DNA from: a virus | Length of the DNA stretch: 47,564 nt | Direction: 5' to 3' (one strand) | IMG/VR virus record: IMGVR_UViG_3300046318_000570 | Location: 1 to 47,564 of that record | Shown: positions 22,821-30,983 of the stretch, piece after piece | Position numbering within the stretch: position 1 is the first letter of the stretch | Layout: every line of letters starts with the position of its first letter | Made by a program: the position numbers and the translations under genes | The notes under the pieces: model-generated | Seen by the model: the letters and a program-made list of their open reading frames with translations, nothing else | What the model was told of the DNA's origin: nothing | Database searches by the model: none

Positions 22821-22844
22821 CAATAACGGCGTGCATCTAGTACG
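22821..22844 (+). repeat. 24 bp direct repeat, copy 2
   Basis: Second copy of the repeat at 22683. Both lie in the non-coding stretch before the terminase-like gene and could be binding sites for packaging or regulation. Confidence 0.8.
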
Positions 22845-23020
22845 GTAGCTCTGACTTCCTATCAACAGTTAATCCTTAAAACGGCGAGCGCGTCTTCGAT
22901 CTTTTGAACAAATAAATAAACTATAATAAGCTTTATAAGTTCAACTTCTAATCAACCGTTAAAAGCTTTGTTATCATTAACACCAGGACCTTACCACCCA
23001 ACGGAGGAGTTACAAGTCAC

Positions 23021-23935
23021 ATGTTCGAGAAAGATGATGAGCATCCTGAATACACAATCGACGAGACTTTAGATCTAAGACCAGATCTAAGCTTGATCGG
23101 CCTGGAAGAAGTAGAGAAGGGTGTATGCGAGGACAACTATCAAAACCGTGCTATCCTTCGAAAAGCAAAGCTGAGCTGGGACCCCGTCTATTCAGACAAC
23201 GGAGTTCCAACGGGTCTCATCAGAGCTCGATCAAAAGAAACAACCATCGAGCGACGTATACAGTCTTTAGCCGAGAAGCGACCGATCATGGTTGTTCCAA
23301 CCGACCACAACTCAGATTTCTTAACAGGCCTGGATCTTCTAGCTGAAGAAGCAACGGACTATTTAGTTCCACCATGGGTGATGCACTCAACCCGCCTCTA
23401 CTTAAAAGAACAAGAAGAGGGTTACAACAATCCAAAGCGTCAACCGCTATGTCAACCTCATCGCTGCAGACACATCAAAGATGACGGTATTCGTTGTATG
23501 TTATGGAGCTCGGGACGTCCAAAGGATGACGGCCTGTGCCGCATTCACTTAAGATCAACTCAACATAAAACTAGTGATGACATCGAACGGGCCCGCAACA
23601 AGTTGATGCAAGCTGCACCGTATGCTGTAGACAAGCTTGAGGAGTTGATGGAGTTCGCGGAGTCAGAACCTGTTAAGCTCAAAGCTGCAACGGAGATCCT
23701 GGATCGAGCTGGTGTACGTGGTGGAATTGAGATAGACTCGAATATTAATATCGACGTGCGGCCTGCAGCTTCTGTAATCGCGGAACGTTTAAACCGCTTA
23801 GCCTCAGGTGCCGTCGAGTCTGCTGCTAGACTTGCGAATGCAGGTGTTACGGTTGAGCCTGATAAAGAGATCCTGGATGCTGAAGTTGTTGAAGACGGAG
23901 AGCTCCAGGAAGAGACAACAACAACAAAGGATTAA
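23021..23935 (+). CDS. Small-terminase-like protein (304 aa)
   Basis: The C-terminal half has the helical pattern AAPYAVDKLEELMEFA, EPVKLKAATEILDRAG and a beta-turn with DVRPAASVIAERL, as in many actinophage small terminase subunits that bind DNA and recruit the large subunit. A Cys/His cluster (CQPHRCRH, RCMLW, LCRIH) at about 143-176 suggests a zinc knuckle. No large subunit is in the window. Repeats upstream would suit a packaging site, but this is inference. Confidence 0.55.
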   Translation: MFEKDDEHPEYTIDETLDLRPDLSLIGLEEVEKGVCEDNYQNRAILRKAKLSWDPVYSDNGVPTGLIRARSKETTIERRIQSLAEKRPIMVVPTDHNSDFLTGLDLLAEEATDYLVPPWVMHSTRLYLKEQEEGYNNPKRQPLCQPHRCRHIKDDGIRCMLWSSGRPKDDGLCRIHLRSTQHKTSDDIERARNKLMQAAPYAVDKLEELMEFAESEPVKLKAATEILDRAGVRGGIEIDSNINIDVRPAASVIAERLNRLASGAVESAARLANAGVTVEPDKEILDAEVVEDGELQEETTTTKD

Positions 23936-23936
23936 T

Positions 23937-24167
23937 GTGAACTTCGATGAGATCATAGAGCTGGCCAGACTCCATCTGCTGAATGCATTAGCGGACATCA
24001 ACAATGCATCAACCAGGATCGAACACATTCGATTAACGGCCCTTGCCCAGGAAGCCGAGATGTTGTATCATGAGCTTGAGAGATTCAACAACGGCCTGAG
24101 TTACTCACATGTGAAGACCGACGGGCCCGCAGCATCTGATGACATGCTTCCACTAATTGAAAGTTAG
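23937..24167 (+). CDS. Hypothetical helical protein (76 aa)
   Basis: GTG 23937 right after the previous stop. Helical (LARLHLLNALADINNA, EAEMLYHELERF); no family recognised. The frame is open further upstream but only as an overlap of the terminase-like gene. Confidence 0.55.
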   Translation: MNFDEIIELARLHLLNALADINNASTRIEHIRLTALAQEAEMLYHELERFNNGLSYSHVKTDGPAASDDMLPLIES

Positions 24168-24208
24168 AGCTGCAGATCCAGATCCAGATCCAGGGAGACA
24201 AACAACGG

Positions 24209-25036
24209 ATGATTAAAAGACAGCAGCGGCCAGTACCCGAACAGGTCCAGGTATTTATAGCAACGGCGCGTAAGTACATCGGATATCAATCCGAATCCCT
24301 GGGACGTAACCAATTCGGTGCGAAGGTTGGGTACGACACCAAACCATGGGACGGCGCGTTCATTGACGTCGTCGCTCGAGAGAGTGGCCTACGTCTACCA
24401 TCTTTGGTTTATACGCCAGCTGCGCTCGCGGAATTCATACGTAACCGAGAGGTCCAAACTCAACCGCGGCCTGGAGATCTAGTCTTCTTCAACTTCTCAA
24501 CAGAGCTAGACGGATTCGGTCCCCCGCATGTCGGCCTGGTGGTAGATGTCCGCAACTTCGAATCAACGGGTGAGTTCCTCGCGATCGAAGGAAACGTTGT
24601 AGGTCCCACTAATTACTCGCAGCAAGATGGCGTGCATCAGAGACTGCGACATTTAACGGATGTTCTCATCTTCGCCCGCCCCGCTGAGCTGCAGGCCTGG
24701 AAGCTATCGACGGATGAACTTCGCACTAAGCTTCGTAAGTTCTTCAGGATCCGCGGCCAGGTAGACTCAACCGAACTTGCTGCCAGCACATTGGTGAAAG
24801 CTGATGCAGTCAAGCCTGGACTTCGTAATAAGAACATCGAACTAGTTCAGATCGCATTGGGCCTGGTAACCGATATCGAAGGTGCCGAACGCGGGAAGTG
24901 GGATATCCCGACGGCGAGCGCGTTTGCTCGCTTCCAACGAAACATTGGAAGAGTTGGCCAGGATGCTGATGGCCTTCCCGACGTCCCAACACTGAACCGA
25001 CTTGGGAAAGAAACGGGCCTCTTCGAATTAAGTTAA
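24209..25036 (+). CDS. CHAP-fold protein with peptidoglycan-binding-like C-terminus; catalytic Cys replaced by Asp (275 aa)
   Basis: Residues about 12-155 follow the CHAP (NlpC/P60-like) amidase layout: KPWDGAFIDVV at 45-55, PRPGDLVFFNF, PPHVGLVVD with His107, then FLAIEGN. In active enzymes the residue after Trp in the first motif is Cys; here it is Asp48. The C-terminal part (about 200-275) resembles a peptidoglycan-binding helix bundle (VQIALG, DGLPDVPTLNRLG). It may bind wall without cutting, or use another nucleophile. RBS GGAG is present. Confidence 0.7.
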   Translation: MIKRQQRPVPEQVQVFIATARKYIGYQSESLGRNQFGAKVGYDTKPWDGAFIDVVARESGLRLPSLVYTPAALAEFIRNREVQTQPRPGDLVFFNFSTELDGFGPPHVGLVVDVRNFESTGEFLAIEGNVVGPTNYSQQDGVHQRLRHLTDVLIFARPAELQAWKLSTDELRTKLRKFFRIRGQVDSTELAASTLVKADAVKPGLRNKNIELVQIALGLVTDIEGAERGKWDIPTASAFARFQRNIGRVGQDADGLPDVPTLNRLGKETGLFELS

Positions 25037-25054
25037 CGGGAAGCTGGAAGCTCT

Positions 25055-25077
25055 CGAGCTCAGATCCAGGTCAACTT
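25055..25077 (+). repeat. 23 bp repeat, copy 1
   Basis: Identical to 25373-25395 (core GAGCTCAGATCCAGGTCAA). This copy is in the spacer after the CHAP-like gene. Confidence 0.85.
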
Positions 25078-25169
25078 TTAACGAATCATTTCATGAAGAC
25101 CCGCGGCCAGTCTTCCTGGCGGCGAGCGCTTTACTTGACATAACGGCATGCCTCAGGTAGGGTTGTCTC

Positions 25170-25463
25170 ATGATTATCAAACCGATGCTGCAAGCACTGC
25201 GGCGTGCACCGCTACACGTAAAACTTCTAACGGTCCTGGCCTGCTTGTACTTGTTGAGTCCGATCGATCTGATCCCCGACTTCATACCAGTGATTGGACA
25301 AACGGATGACCTCGTCGTAATTGGCCTGGTCTTCAGAATGCTGCAGAAGTACTCAACGGATGAGGACCTGGCGAGCTCAGATCCAGGTCAACTTCTCACT
25401 AAGCTTCGAAAGAAGAAGGACTCATCCGCGGGACCTGGTGGCCAGGATGCTGCCAACTTTTAA
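25170..25463 (+). CDS. DUF1232 (YkvA-type) small membrane protein (97 aa)
   Basis: Core motif LLSPIDLIPDFIPVIGQTDD at 29-48 is the signature of DUF1232, followed by a hydrophobic stretch (LVVIGLVFRML). Basic start and charged tail. The function of the family is unknown; it is membrane-associated. The second copy of the 23 bp repeat lies in its coding sequence. Confidence 0.85.
   Translation: MIIKPMLQALRRAPLHVKLLTVLACLYLLSPIDLIPDFIPVIGQTDDLVVIGLVFRMLQKYSTDEDLASSDPGQLLTKLRKKKDSSAGPGGQDAANF
25373..25395 (+). repeat. 23 bp repeat, copy 2
   Basis: Identical to 25055-25077 but inside a gene, where it encodes part of the tail of the DUF1232 protein. Confidence 0.85.
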
Positions 25464-25493
25464 TTAACGGTTCGAAGCTAGCTGAAGGCGGGC

Positions 25494-25522
25494 TTGCACT
25501 GAACGGACCTAAGTGCTATAGT
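25494..25522 (+). promoter_or_regulatory. Leaderless promoter
   Basis: TTGCAC, exactly 17 bp, TATAGT (25517-25522), then 6 nt to ATG 25529. Confidence 0.7.
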
Positions 25523-25528
25523 GGACCC

Positions 25529-25831
25529 ATGAAGAAGAACCGCTCAGAATTTGAATGCCAGGTTGTTTACTGCGACGGAGATTGCTCAGCATTTATATGC
25601 TGGGACTGTGGAGTCAATACGATGCACATCGATGAGTACTACATGGTGCATGACGGGTTGTGGGATGTCGCGACCGAAGACTTCGGCGGGGACGGCATGC
25701 TATGCGTAGGCTGCCTTGAGAACCGCATCGGTGGAAAGCTTGTAGCTAGCGACTTTACGGATGCTCCAATTAACAAAGGAATCTACGGCTTGTCGGCCCG
25801 CTTAGCTCAGCGTCTGTCAACTTTTGATTAA
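25529..25831 (+). CDS. Cys-rich hypothetical protein (100 aa)
   Basis: Cys at ECQVVYCDGDCSAFICWDCG and CVGCLENRIG suggest one or two zinc sites. The second half (HDGLWDVA...GGDGMLCVGC) resembles unnamed phage proteins. Leaderless start. Last part of the palindrome-rich island. Confidence 0.7.
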   Translation: MKKNRSEFECQVVYCDGDCSAFICWDCGVNTMHIDEYYMVHDGLWDVATEDFGGDGMLCVGCLENRIGGKLVASDFTDAPINKGIYGLSARLAQRLSTFD

Positions 25832-25947
25832 GACGGCTTGGGAGTCGAAGATAGCCCGCGGATCCGAAACAACGCACTAACGGTGAAAAGTTCGCAGCGA
25901 TCTGAGCTCATCAAATCACACCACAAAACTTGTTGTACGCTAACCGT

Positions 25948-26250
25948 ATGAAGTCATTTGAATTGCATCTAATACGCGGCGAGCACGATGTCGAGCTTGC
26001 CATCCTCGCTGGTCTGATGGAACGGGAGCATGTCCCAACGGACTGCGCGAACTGCACCGACGAGGTGGGACCGCTGGTTGGTGAGTTCTACAGTTACGCC
26101 TTCATACTGTCCGACGAAGAAGAGTGGGCCGTGTGTATTGATTGTGCTGCCAGCGTGCTGGAGCCTGAGGGTGATGACGGGTATGTCGAGGACACTTCTT
26201 ATGAACTAGATGCTTACGCATTCTTTGATAAAGAAGATGACAAAGAATAA
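25948..26250 (+). CDS. Acidic zinc-ribbon protein (100 aa)
   Basis: CANCTDE and CIDCAAS give a four-Cys ribbon; strongly acidic C-terminus. A TTG at 25930 is in frame, but ATG 25948 lies 6 nt after a possible -10 (TACGCT), consistent with a leaderless start. The first upstream box of region C directly follows the stop. Confidence 0.65.
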   Translation: MKSFELHLIRGEHDVELAILAGLMEREHVPTDCANCTDEVGPLVGEFYSYAFILSDEEEWAVCIDCAASVLEPEGDDGYVEDTSYELDAYAFFDKEDDKE

Positions 26251-26313
26251 GTTTTCACTTTTTCAAAAAACTTCATAAAACCGATTTGAAATGTCACGGG
26301 GATGTGCTACTGT
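26249..26313 (+). promoter_or_regulatory. Boxed promoter 1
   Basis: Upstream box 26249-26268; TTGAAA 26286-26291; 16 bp; TACTGT 26308-26313. Drives 26345. Confidence 0.65.
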
Positions 26314-26344
26314 TTGAGTATCCAATGAAAGGACGGATACACAA

Positions 26345-26887
26345 ATGCACGTATGCCAAATCATGCTTGTCGAAGCAGACACTGCCTTAGAGGCGTTTGA
26401 GAAAATCTACGAGAAACTATCTGGCGAGAGCCAACCTAACTGGTCAGACTGGCACAATGTTGGCAACCCTGAAAGCCTCAACTACGCAGGTCGCTGGACT
26501 AATCATGTGTTCAAACTAGATGGCGCGATTGAGGATGGGACTGAACTTTCACCTAACTACTTACAGTATTCAGATGACACTGCTCTTGCTGAAAAAGTCA
26601 TTGATGACTATCTAGCCCAACGCAAGAAAGACATGGACGACTGTCGTAAAGAGATGGTTGACCTATCTACTGCTCCGTATGACCCACTTATAAGTGAGTG
26701 GAAAGACCCAAACCACATGGGCATTTATTACGCAAAGAAGCTCGCCCAACTTCTGAGCAATGAGTGGACACCAGATACTGGTATCTACGACCTAGATAGT
26801 TGGACTGCCTCTCTCGCTTACTTTATAGAGCGTGTCAAAAAAGCACCTGAGAAGCAGTGGCTAATCCCAGTGGACTTCCACTTTTAG
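26345..26887 (+). CDS. Hypothetical protein (180 aa)
   Basis: ATG 26345 after AAAGGA. Trp- and Asp-rich soluble protein (NWSDWHNVGN, YAGRWTNHVF). No family recognised. First gene of region C, under boxed promoter 1. Confidence 0.7.
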   Translation: MHVCQIMLVEADTALEAFEKIYEKLSGESQPNWSDWHNVGNPESLNYAGRWTNHVFKLDGAIEDGTELSPNYLQYSDDTALAEKVIDDYLAQRKKDMDDCRKEMVDLSTAPYDPLISEWKDPNHMGIYYAKKLAQLLSNEWTPDTGIYDLDSWTASLAYFIERVKKAPEKQWLIPVDFHF

Positions 26888-26935
26888 AGCGTTACCATTT
26901 CGTTATAAAAAATCTAAAAAAATACCTAGCAGGAT

Positions 26936-26964
26936 TTGACAACTTCAAAACACTCGTGTAATGT
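26936..26964 (+). promoter_or_regulatory. Consensus promoter without box
   Basis: TTGACA, 17 bp, TAATGT (26959-26964). Drives 27011 and probably the ATPase at 27529, 26 nt further on. Confidence 0.8.
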
Positions 26965-27010
26965 CGGTCTTGTTGGAAAACCAACGAACCAAAAAAATAG
27001 GACGGAAACT

Positions 27011-27502
27011 ATGAACCCGATTGAAACAGAAGCAACCACTTCTGCTGGCAAGATTGTCGGCAAGGGGCTTTATCTGGAACTTATCCCAGAGGGTGACAAC
27101 CCAAACAACAAGACCACTCAAATCTTGTTCACTCCAGAGGGCTTTGATGAAAAGGGCAACTATGTGCCTTTCACTCTCCACTCTCGCACTGTGGCTGATT
27201 ACTCACCACGCAAGCAGTGGCGACTATCGAAGTCACCTACTGACAACAAGACACTATTCCTATCAAGCGAGCCAATCTCTGCCGAGATTGCGACTAGCAC
27301 TGCTAATGGAATGGCAACTCGCTTTGAGAGCCTGTTGAAGCGTCAGGTTGCTTATGGTCTTGTCGTTCGCAACAAGCCTATCGTTGTAGAGATTACTTCG
27401 ATTGACCTGTCAGATGTTACTGACTGGAAAACACCACCTGCGGCTCTACGCCGTATTCAGAAAGCACGAGTATCTTTGGGTTTCCCAGAGAAACTGGTAT
27501 AG
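27011..27502 (+). CDS. Hypothetical protein in ATPase operon (163 aa)
   Basis: ATG 27011 after GGACGGAA; an in-frame start at 26936 lies inside the promoter. Soluble alpha/beta protein without a recognised motif. Its position before the MoxR-type ATPase suggests a partner or substrate of that module. Confidence 0.7.
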   Translation: MNPIETEATTSAGKIVGKGLYLELIPEGDNPNNKTTQILFTPEGFDEKGNYVPFTLHSRTVADYSPRKQWRLSKSPTDNKTLFLSSEPISAEIATSTANGMATRFESLLKRQVAYGLVVRNKPIVVEITSIDLSDVTDWKTPPAALRRIQKARVSLGFPEKLV

Positions 27503-27528
27503 TCAAAAAGAAAAGGACGGAAAATAAA

Positions 27529-28554
27529 ATGACTATCTCACCTGTAACCACCACTGAACCAGACCTTGATACACTGTATCCAGAACTATCCAAGTTGGTC
27601 TTTGGTGTCGCTGTTCAAGCCTTGAACCCTAGCGAGCCACTTATCGCTGGTCTTGACCCACTGCTACCAGTAGCAGGACGAGCCAACCTGCGAGCAAAGG
27701 CTGGCTCTGGGGCAACCAAGAAAGCAACCAAGTCTATGCCTGTAAATGTCGAAGCCCTATCTGGCGAGGCAAAATACTCACGACCTAATGGCGAGGATTA
27801 CTACTCTCGCACTTGGGGCGACCACTCTGATGTAGAGGTTCTACGCACTGCCCGAAGCAACAACAAGTTTGTGTTGCTCTATGGCAACCCAGGGTGCGGT
27901 AAGACTGCTCTAGTTGAAGCCGCTTACCCTGACGAACTTTACACCATTCTTGGTTCGGGCGACACCGAAGTTAGCGACCTTGTTGGTGGCTATGTTCAAA
28001 CTCCTAGTGGAAACTACGAGTGGGTGGACGGAGCATTGGTGCGAGCCGCCGAGGAGGGTAAGGTCTTGCTGATTGACGAAATCGGTTTGATTGACCCAAA
28101 GGTTCTCTCGGTTGTCTATGGTCTTATGGACGGACGCAAGGAGTTGGCTGTAACTGCTAACCCAGAGCGAGGCACTATTCACGCCCAAGAGGGATTTTAT
28201 GTAGTTGCGGCTACTAACCCTAATGCGGCTGGTGTCATTCTGTCAGAGGCTCTACTCTCTCGTTTCACTATCCACGCTGAAATGACAACTGACTGGGGTC
28301 TTGCTAAGAAGTTGGGCGTTCCTGCTCCTGCTGTAACTGCGGCTCAAAACCTTGCTAAGAAGCAAGCCTCTGGTGAAGTTTCGTGGTCGCCTCAAATGCG
28401 TGAACTCCTAGCGTTCCGTGATGTGACTAGCCTGTTCGGTCAGAAGTGGGCTATCCAAAACCTAATCGCTGTTGCTCCAGAAATGGATAGACCAGTGGTT
28501 GTAGATGTGTTCAATCGTGTGTTCGGCGAAACTTACTTGCCAGCCAAGATTTAG
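27529..28554 (+). CDS. MoxR/CobS-type AAA+ ATPase (341 aa)
   Basis: Walker A GNPGCGKT at 119-126, Walker B LLIDEIG at 180-186, sensor-like VVAATNPNA, and an arginine-finger-like LLSRF. The N-terminal about 85 residues are low-complexity and specific to this protein. MoxR ATPases work as chaperones that insert metal or remodel complexes together with a VWA protein, and one follows at 28683. RBS AAAAGGACGG. Confidence 0.9.
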   Translation: MTISPVTTTEPDLDTLYPELSKLVFGVAVQALNPSEPLIAGLDPLLPVAGRANLRAKAGSGATKKATKSMPVNVEALSGEAKYSRPNGEDYYSRTWGDHSDVEVLRTARSNNKFVLLYGNPGCGKTALVEAAYPDELYTILGSGDTEVSDLVGGYVQTPSGNYEWVDGALVRAAEEGKVLLIDEIGLIDPKVLSVVYGLMDGRKELAVTANPERGTIHAQEGFYVVAATNPNAAGVILSEALLSRFTIHAEMTTDWGLAKKLGVPAPAVTAAQNLAKKQASGEVSWSPQMRELLAFRDVTSLFGQKWAIQNLIAVAPEMDRPVVVDVFNRVFGETYLPAKI

Positions 28555-28611
28555 CACTATCCGTCCAGTGCTAATGGGTGGGTGGGTGTCAAAAGTTTTT
28601 TGAGAATGAAC

Positions 28612-28641
28612 TTGACACCCACCAAACACCTGTGCTAGTTT
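28612..28641 (+). promoter_or_regulatory. Consensus promoter without box
   Basis: TTGACA, 18 bp, TAGTTT (28636-28641), 42 nt before ATG 28683. Confidence 0.8.
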
Positions 28642-28682
28642 TCTAACTGGAACGAAACAAACCCAATCGAAAGGAAATAGAA

Positions 28683-30503
28683 ATGGGTCACTTTTCAAGA
28701 ATGTCGGAACGCAAGAGCGAAACTCCGACTGAATGGCTAAAGGTCTGTGCTGACATTGGTCGCCTCGCTAACGAGTGGGCTGGTCGTAATGACCTAGCAA
28801 TCTATGGTGGTAGCGACACTGCTAATGGTGAAGCCCTTGCCGCTTTTTACGCTGATGTTGCGGAAATCGAAATCAACCTGCCTGTGGCTTTTGGTAGCAC
28901 CACTCGCCCAGAAATCGTTGGCGACTTGAATGAGCGTAGCCAGCAGTATGAGTTTCCAGAGGCGACTGGCGTTATCTTACACGAAGCAACTCACGCTCGT
29001 TGCTCGCTCTGGAATGTCAAGTCTTTTGACGAAGTGCCAGACCTAGAGCGTCAGGCGTTTTGGCTTTTGGAGGAGGGTCGCATTGAGCGTCTTGCTGTAA
29101 TCGCCTACCCAAAGAATGTGCTATTCCTACGCTCGTCTGCTTTGAACCTTGCTCTCGCTGACACCAAAGACAATCTTGAAAACTTGTCAGAGGTGCGAGG
29201 TGCGGCTCTACTCGCCGCTTTGTGTATGTCACGAGTGGACGCTGGCGTTTTGGAAATGTCAGATGTTTCAACTATCTACAAGAAGTTGATTGACATTCTT
29301 GGTCAGGAACTTTTTGACAACCTGCGTAGCGTCTGGATTGACTTTCAGAAACTCCAGCACTTCTCTCACGCTGACCTAGACACTGGCAAGGCACTTGCTA
29401 AGAAGTGGGTTGAACTTTTGCGTGAGGCTGACCCAGAGGGCGAGCCACAAGAGGGTGGCTCTGGTTCTGCTGGCGAGGGTGACGAGGGTAACGAGGGTGG
29501 CTCTGGTTCTGCCCTGTCTGAACTTATGGAGGCTTTGGCAGAAGCAAGCGAACAAACTGCTAGTGAAACTTCTGGCGACCTAGAGAGCCAAGAGCGTAAA
29601 GAGAAGTGGGAGCAAGAGGCTAAGGTTCGCTCCAACCAGACCAAGACTTCTAACAAGAACAAGGAAACTGCTAACAAGGTATTTAGCACTTCGTCTGGTG
29701 CTGGTGGCGAAAAGACCAGTCGCTCAAAACTGGTAGAGGTTCGCAAGCCAACTGGTCAAGAGCGAGCCGCCGCTGTCACAATCGCCAAGATGTTAGAGCG
29801 AGCCAAGTATCGTGATAGAAGCAAGACTGCTGTCAAGACCCACTTGCCAGAGGGTCGCCTAAAAACTCGTGTGGCTATTCAGAACGCCGCTTTGAAGTCT
29901 ATGGGTATCCACGCCGAACAACCTGCTTGGCGTAAGACTGCTCGCAAGCGAACTGAAAACCCTACGCTGACTGTCGGCGTTATGGTGGACATTTCTGGCT
30001 CTATGTCGTCTGCTATGAACCCTATGGCTACTACTGCTTGGGTCTTGTCAGAGGCAGGTCGCCGTATCCAAGCCAAGACTGCTATGGTCTATTATGGCGA
30101 GGGCGTTTTCCCAACCCTAAAGGCAGGGCAACACTTGTCGGAGGTTCGTGTCTATAACGCACCTGACGGCACGGAGGAGTTTGCGACTGGCTTTGAGGCT
30201 CTGGACGGCTCTCTCAACTTGCTCTACGGAACTGGTGCGAGAATGTTGGTTGTGGTATCGGACGGCAACTACCGAAGCGACCAACACGAAAAGGCAACCG
30301 AGTATGTTCGCCAGTGCCAGCAACGAGGCGTTGCGGTTCTATGGATTAGCCCAGAGAACGGCTACTGGTCAAGCGGTGCTAAGTCAATCGTGGCTGGAAC
30401 TAATGCGGCTTATGTGGAGGGGCTGTCGGCTGACGGCTTTGCCCTAGAGATTGGCAAGGCGGCTACCCAAGCACTAGAGGCGGTTGGCAAGAGCCAACGC
30501 TAA
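28683..30503 (+). CDS. Metallopeptidase-like plus VWA protein (DUF2201-type, 606 aa)
   Basis: The N-terminal half has HEATH at 100-104, a zincin HExxH motif, with a possible third ligand in LLEEGRIE near 131. A Gly/Glu/Ser-rich and charged linker (250-345) follows. The C-terminal VWA domain carries the MIDAS motif VDISGSMS (D436, S438, S440) and a later VVVSDGNYRSD. This order matches DUF2201/COG3864 proteins, which pair with MoxR ATPases, as here. The module could remodel or proteolyse a host or phage complex; the target is unknown. Confidence 0.85.
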   Translation: MGHFSRMSERKSETPTEWLKVCADIGRLANEWAGRNDLAIYGGSDTANGEALAAFYADVAEIEINLPVAFGSTTRPEIVGDLNERSQQYEFPEATGVILHEATHARCSLWNVKSFDEVPDLERQAFWLLEEGRIERLAVIAYPKNVLFLRSSALNLALADTKDNLENLSEVRGAALLAALCMSRVDAGVLEMSDVSTIYKKLIDILGQELFDNLRSVWIDFQKLQHFSHADLDTGKALAKKWVELLREADPEGEPQEGGSGSAGEGDEGNEGGSGSALSELMEALAEASEQTASETSGDLESQERKEKWEQEAKVRSNQTKTSNKNKETANKVFSTSSGAGGEKTSRSKLVEVRKPTGQERAAAVTIAKMLERAKYRDRSKTAVKTHLPEGRLKTRVAIQNAALKSMGIHAEQPAWRKTARKRTENPTLTVGVMVDISGSMSSAMNPMATTAWVLSEAGRRIQAKTAMVYYGEGVFPTLKAGQHLSEVRVYNAPDGTEEFATGFEALDGSLNLLYGTGARMLVVVSDGNYRSDQHEKATEYVRQCQQRGVAVLWISPENGYWSSGAKSIVAGTNAAYVEGLSADGFALEIGKAATQALEAVGKSQR

Positions 30504-30574
30504 CAAGAAGTCTGGTAGGGTAAGGCGAGCCTGTTTCGTTCCCCCATTTCTCAAAGGTTCGTCCTGCCAGATAG

Positions 30575-30620
30575 AAACCCACCAGTAATCCTTTCGGCTG
30601 GTGGGTTTCGCTTTCCCCGA
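30575..30620 (+). terminator. Strong terminator after the VWA gene
   Basis: Perfect stem AAACCCACCAG/CTGGTGGGTTT at 30575-30608, followed by a T-containing tract. Confidence 0.75.
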
Positions 30621-30650
30621 AAAAAACCAGAAAAAACTTTTCGTTAGAAG

Positions 30651-30680
30651 TTGAATAATGTCGCAGACCTATGCTAAGGT
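30651..30680 (+). promoter_or_regulatory. Promoter without box
   Basis: TTGAAT, 18 bp, TAAGGT (30675-30680). Drives the four-gene run from 30708. Confidence 0.65.
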
Positions 30681-30707
30681 AGAACTACCGAACGAAAGGA
30701 AAACGGA

Positions 30708-30983
30708 ATGTGCGACAAGTGCGAAAACCAGATTGACGGTCAAGATTTAGACGACCACGAAATCGCTGGCATTGCTCTAGCAATCATTGGAGGAATGATT
30801 GAGGGCTATTGCGAGGAGGGCTACTGCGACCCAACAATGTATCAAGCATTGGAAATGGCGGAGAAGTTGGCTCGCAAGATGAACGAAACTGGTCTGGCAG
30901 AACGCCTGACTATCGCCAAGATTTTTGCTGGCGAAACTATCAACACCCTGATTGCCGAACACGAAGCCGAGGAGGCGAACTAA
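30708..30983 (+). CDS. Hypothetical protein (91 aa)
   Basis: ATG after GAAAGGAAA. CDKC at the start and EGYCEEGYCD in the middle; helical second half (ALEMAEKLARKMNE). Similar in style to the next gene. No family recognised. Confidence 0.7.
   Translation: MCDKCENQIDGQDLDDHEIAGIALAIIGGMIEGYCEEGYCDPTMYQALEMAEKLARKMNETGLAERLTIAKIFAGETINTLIAEHEAEEAN

Larger units (their letters stand above)
22493..23020. other. 528 bp non-coding region with tRNA-like remnant and direct repeats
   Basis: No gene fits. It opens (22494-22560) with a tRNA-like stretch (GGGTATAGTTCAACGGA, and ATCATT/AATGAT around a loop with GTTGTT) that lacks a T-arm. It carries a minus-strand copy of TAGACGCCAGTAG at 22621-22635, two copies of a 24 bp repeat, and a ribosome site for 23021. 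Palindromes and AACGG become dense from here on. Confidence 0.45.

Noticed and set aside
29366-29746. Leftward 126-codon frame opposite the VWA gene
   Set aside because: Ser/Pro-rich antisense of the Gly/Glu linker; no start signal and no leftward gene nearby.
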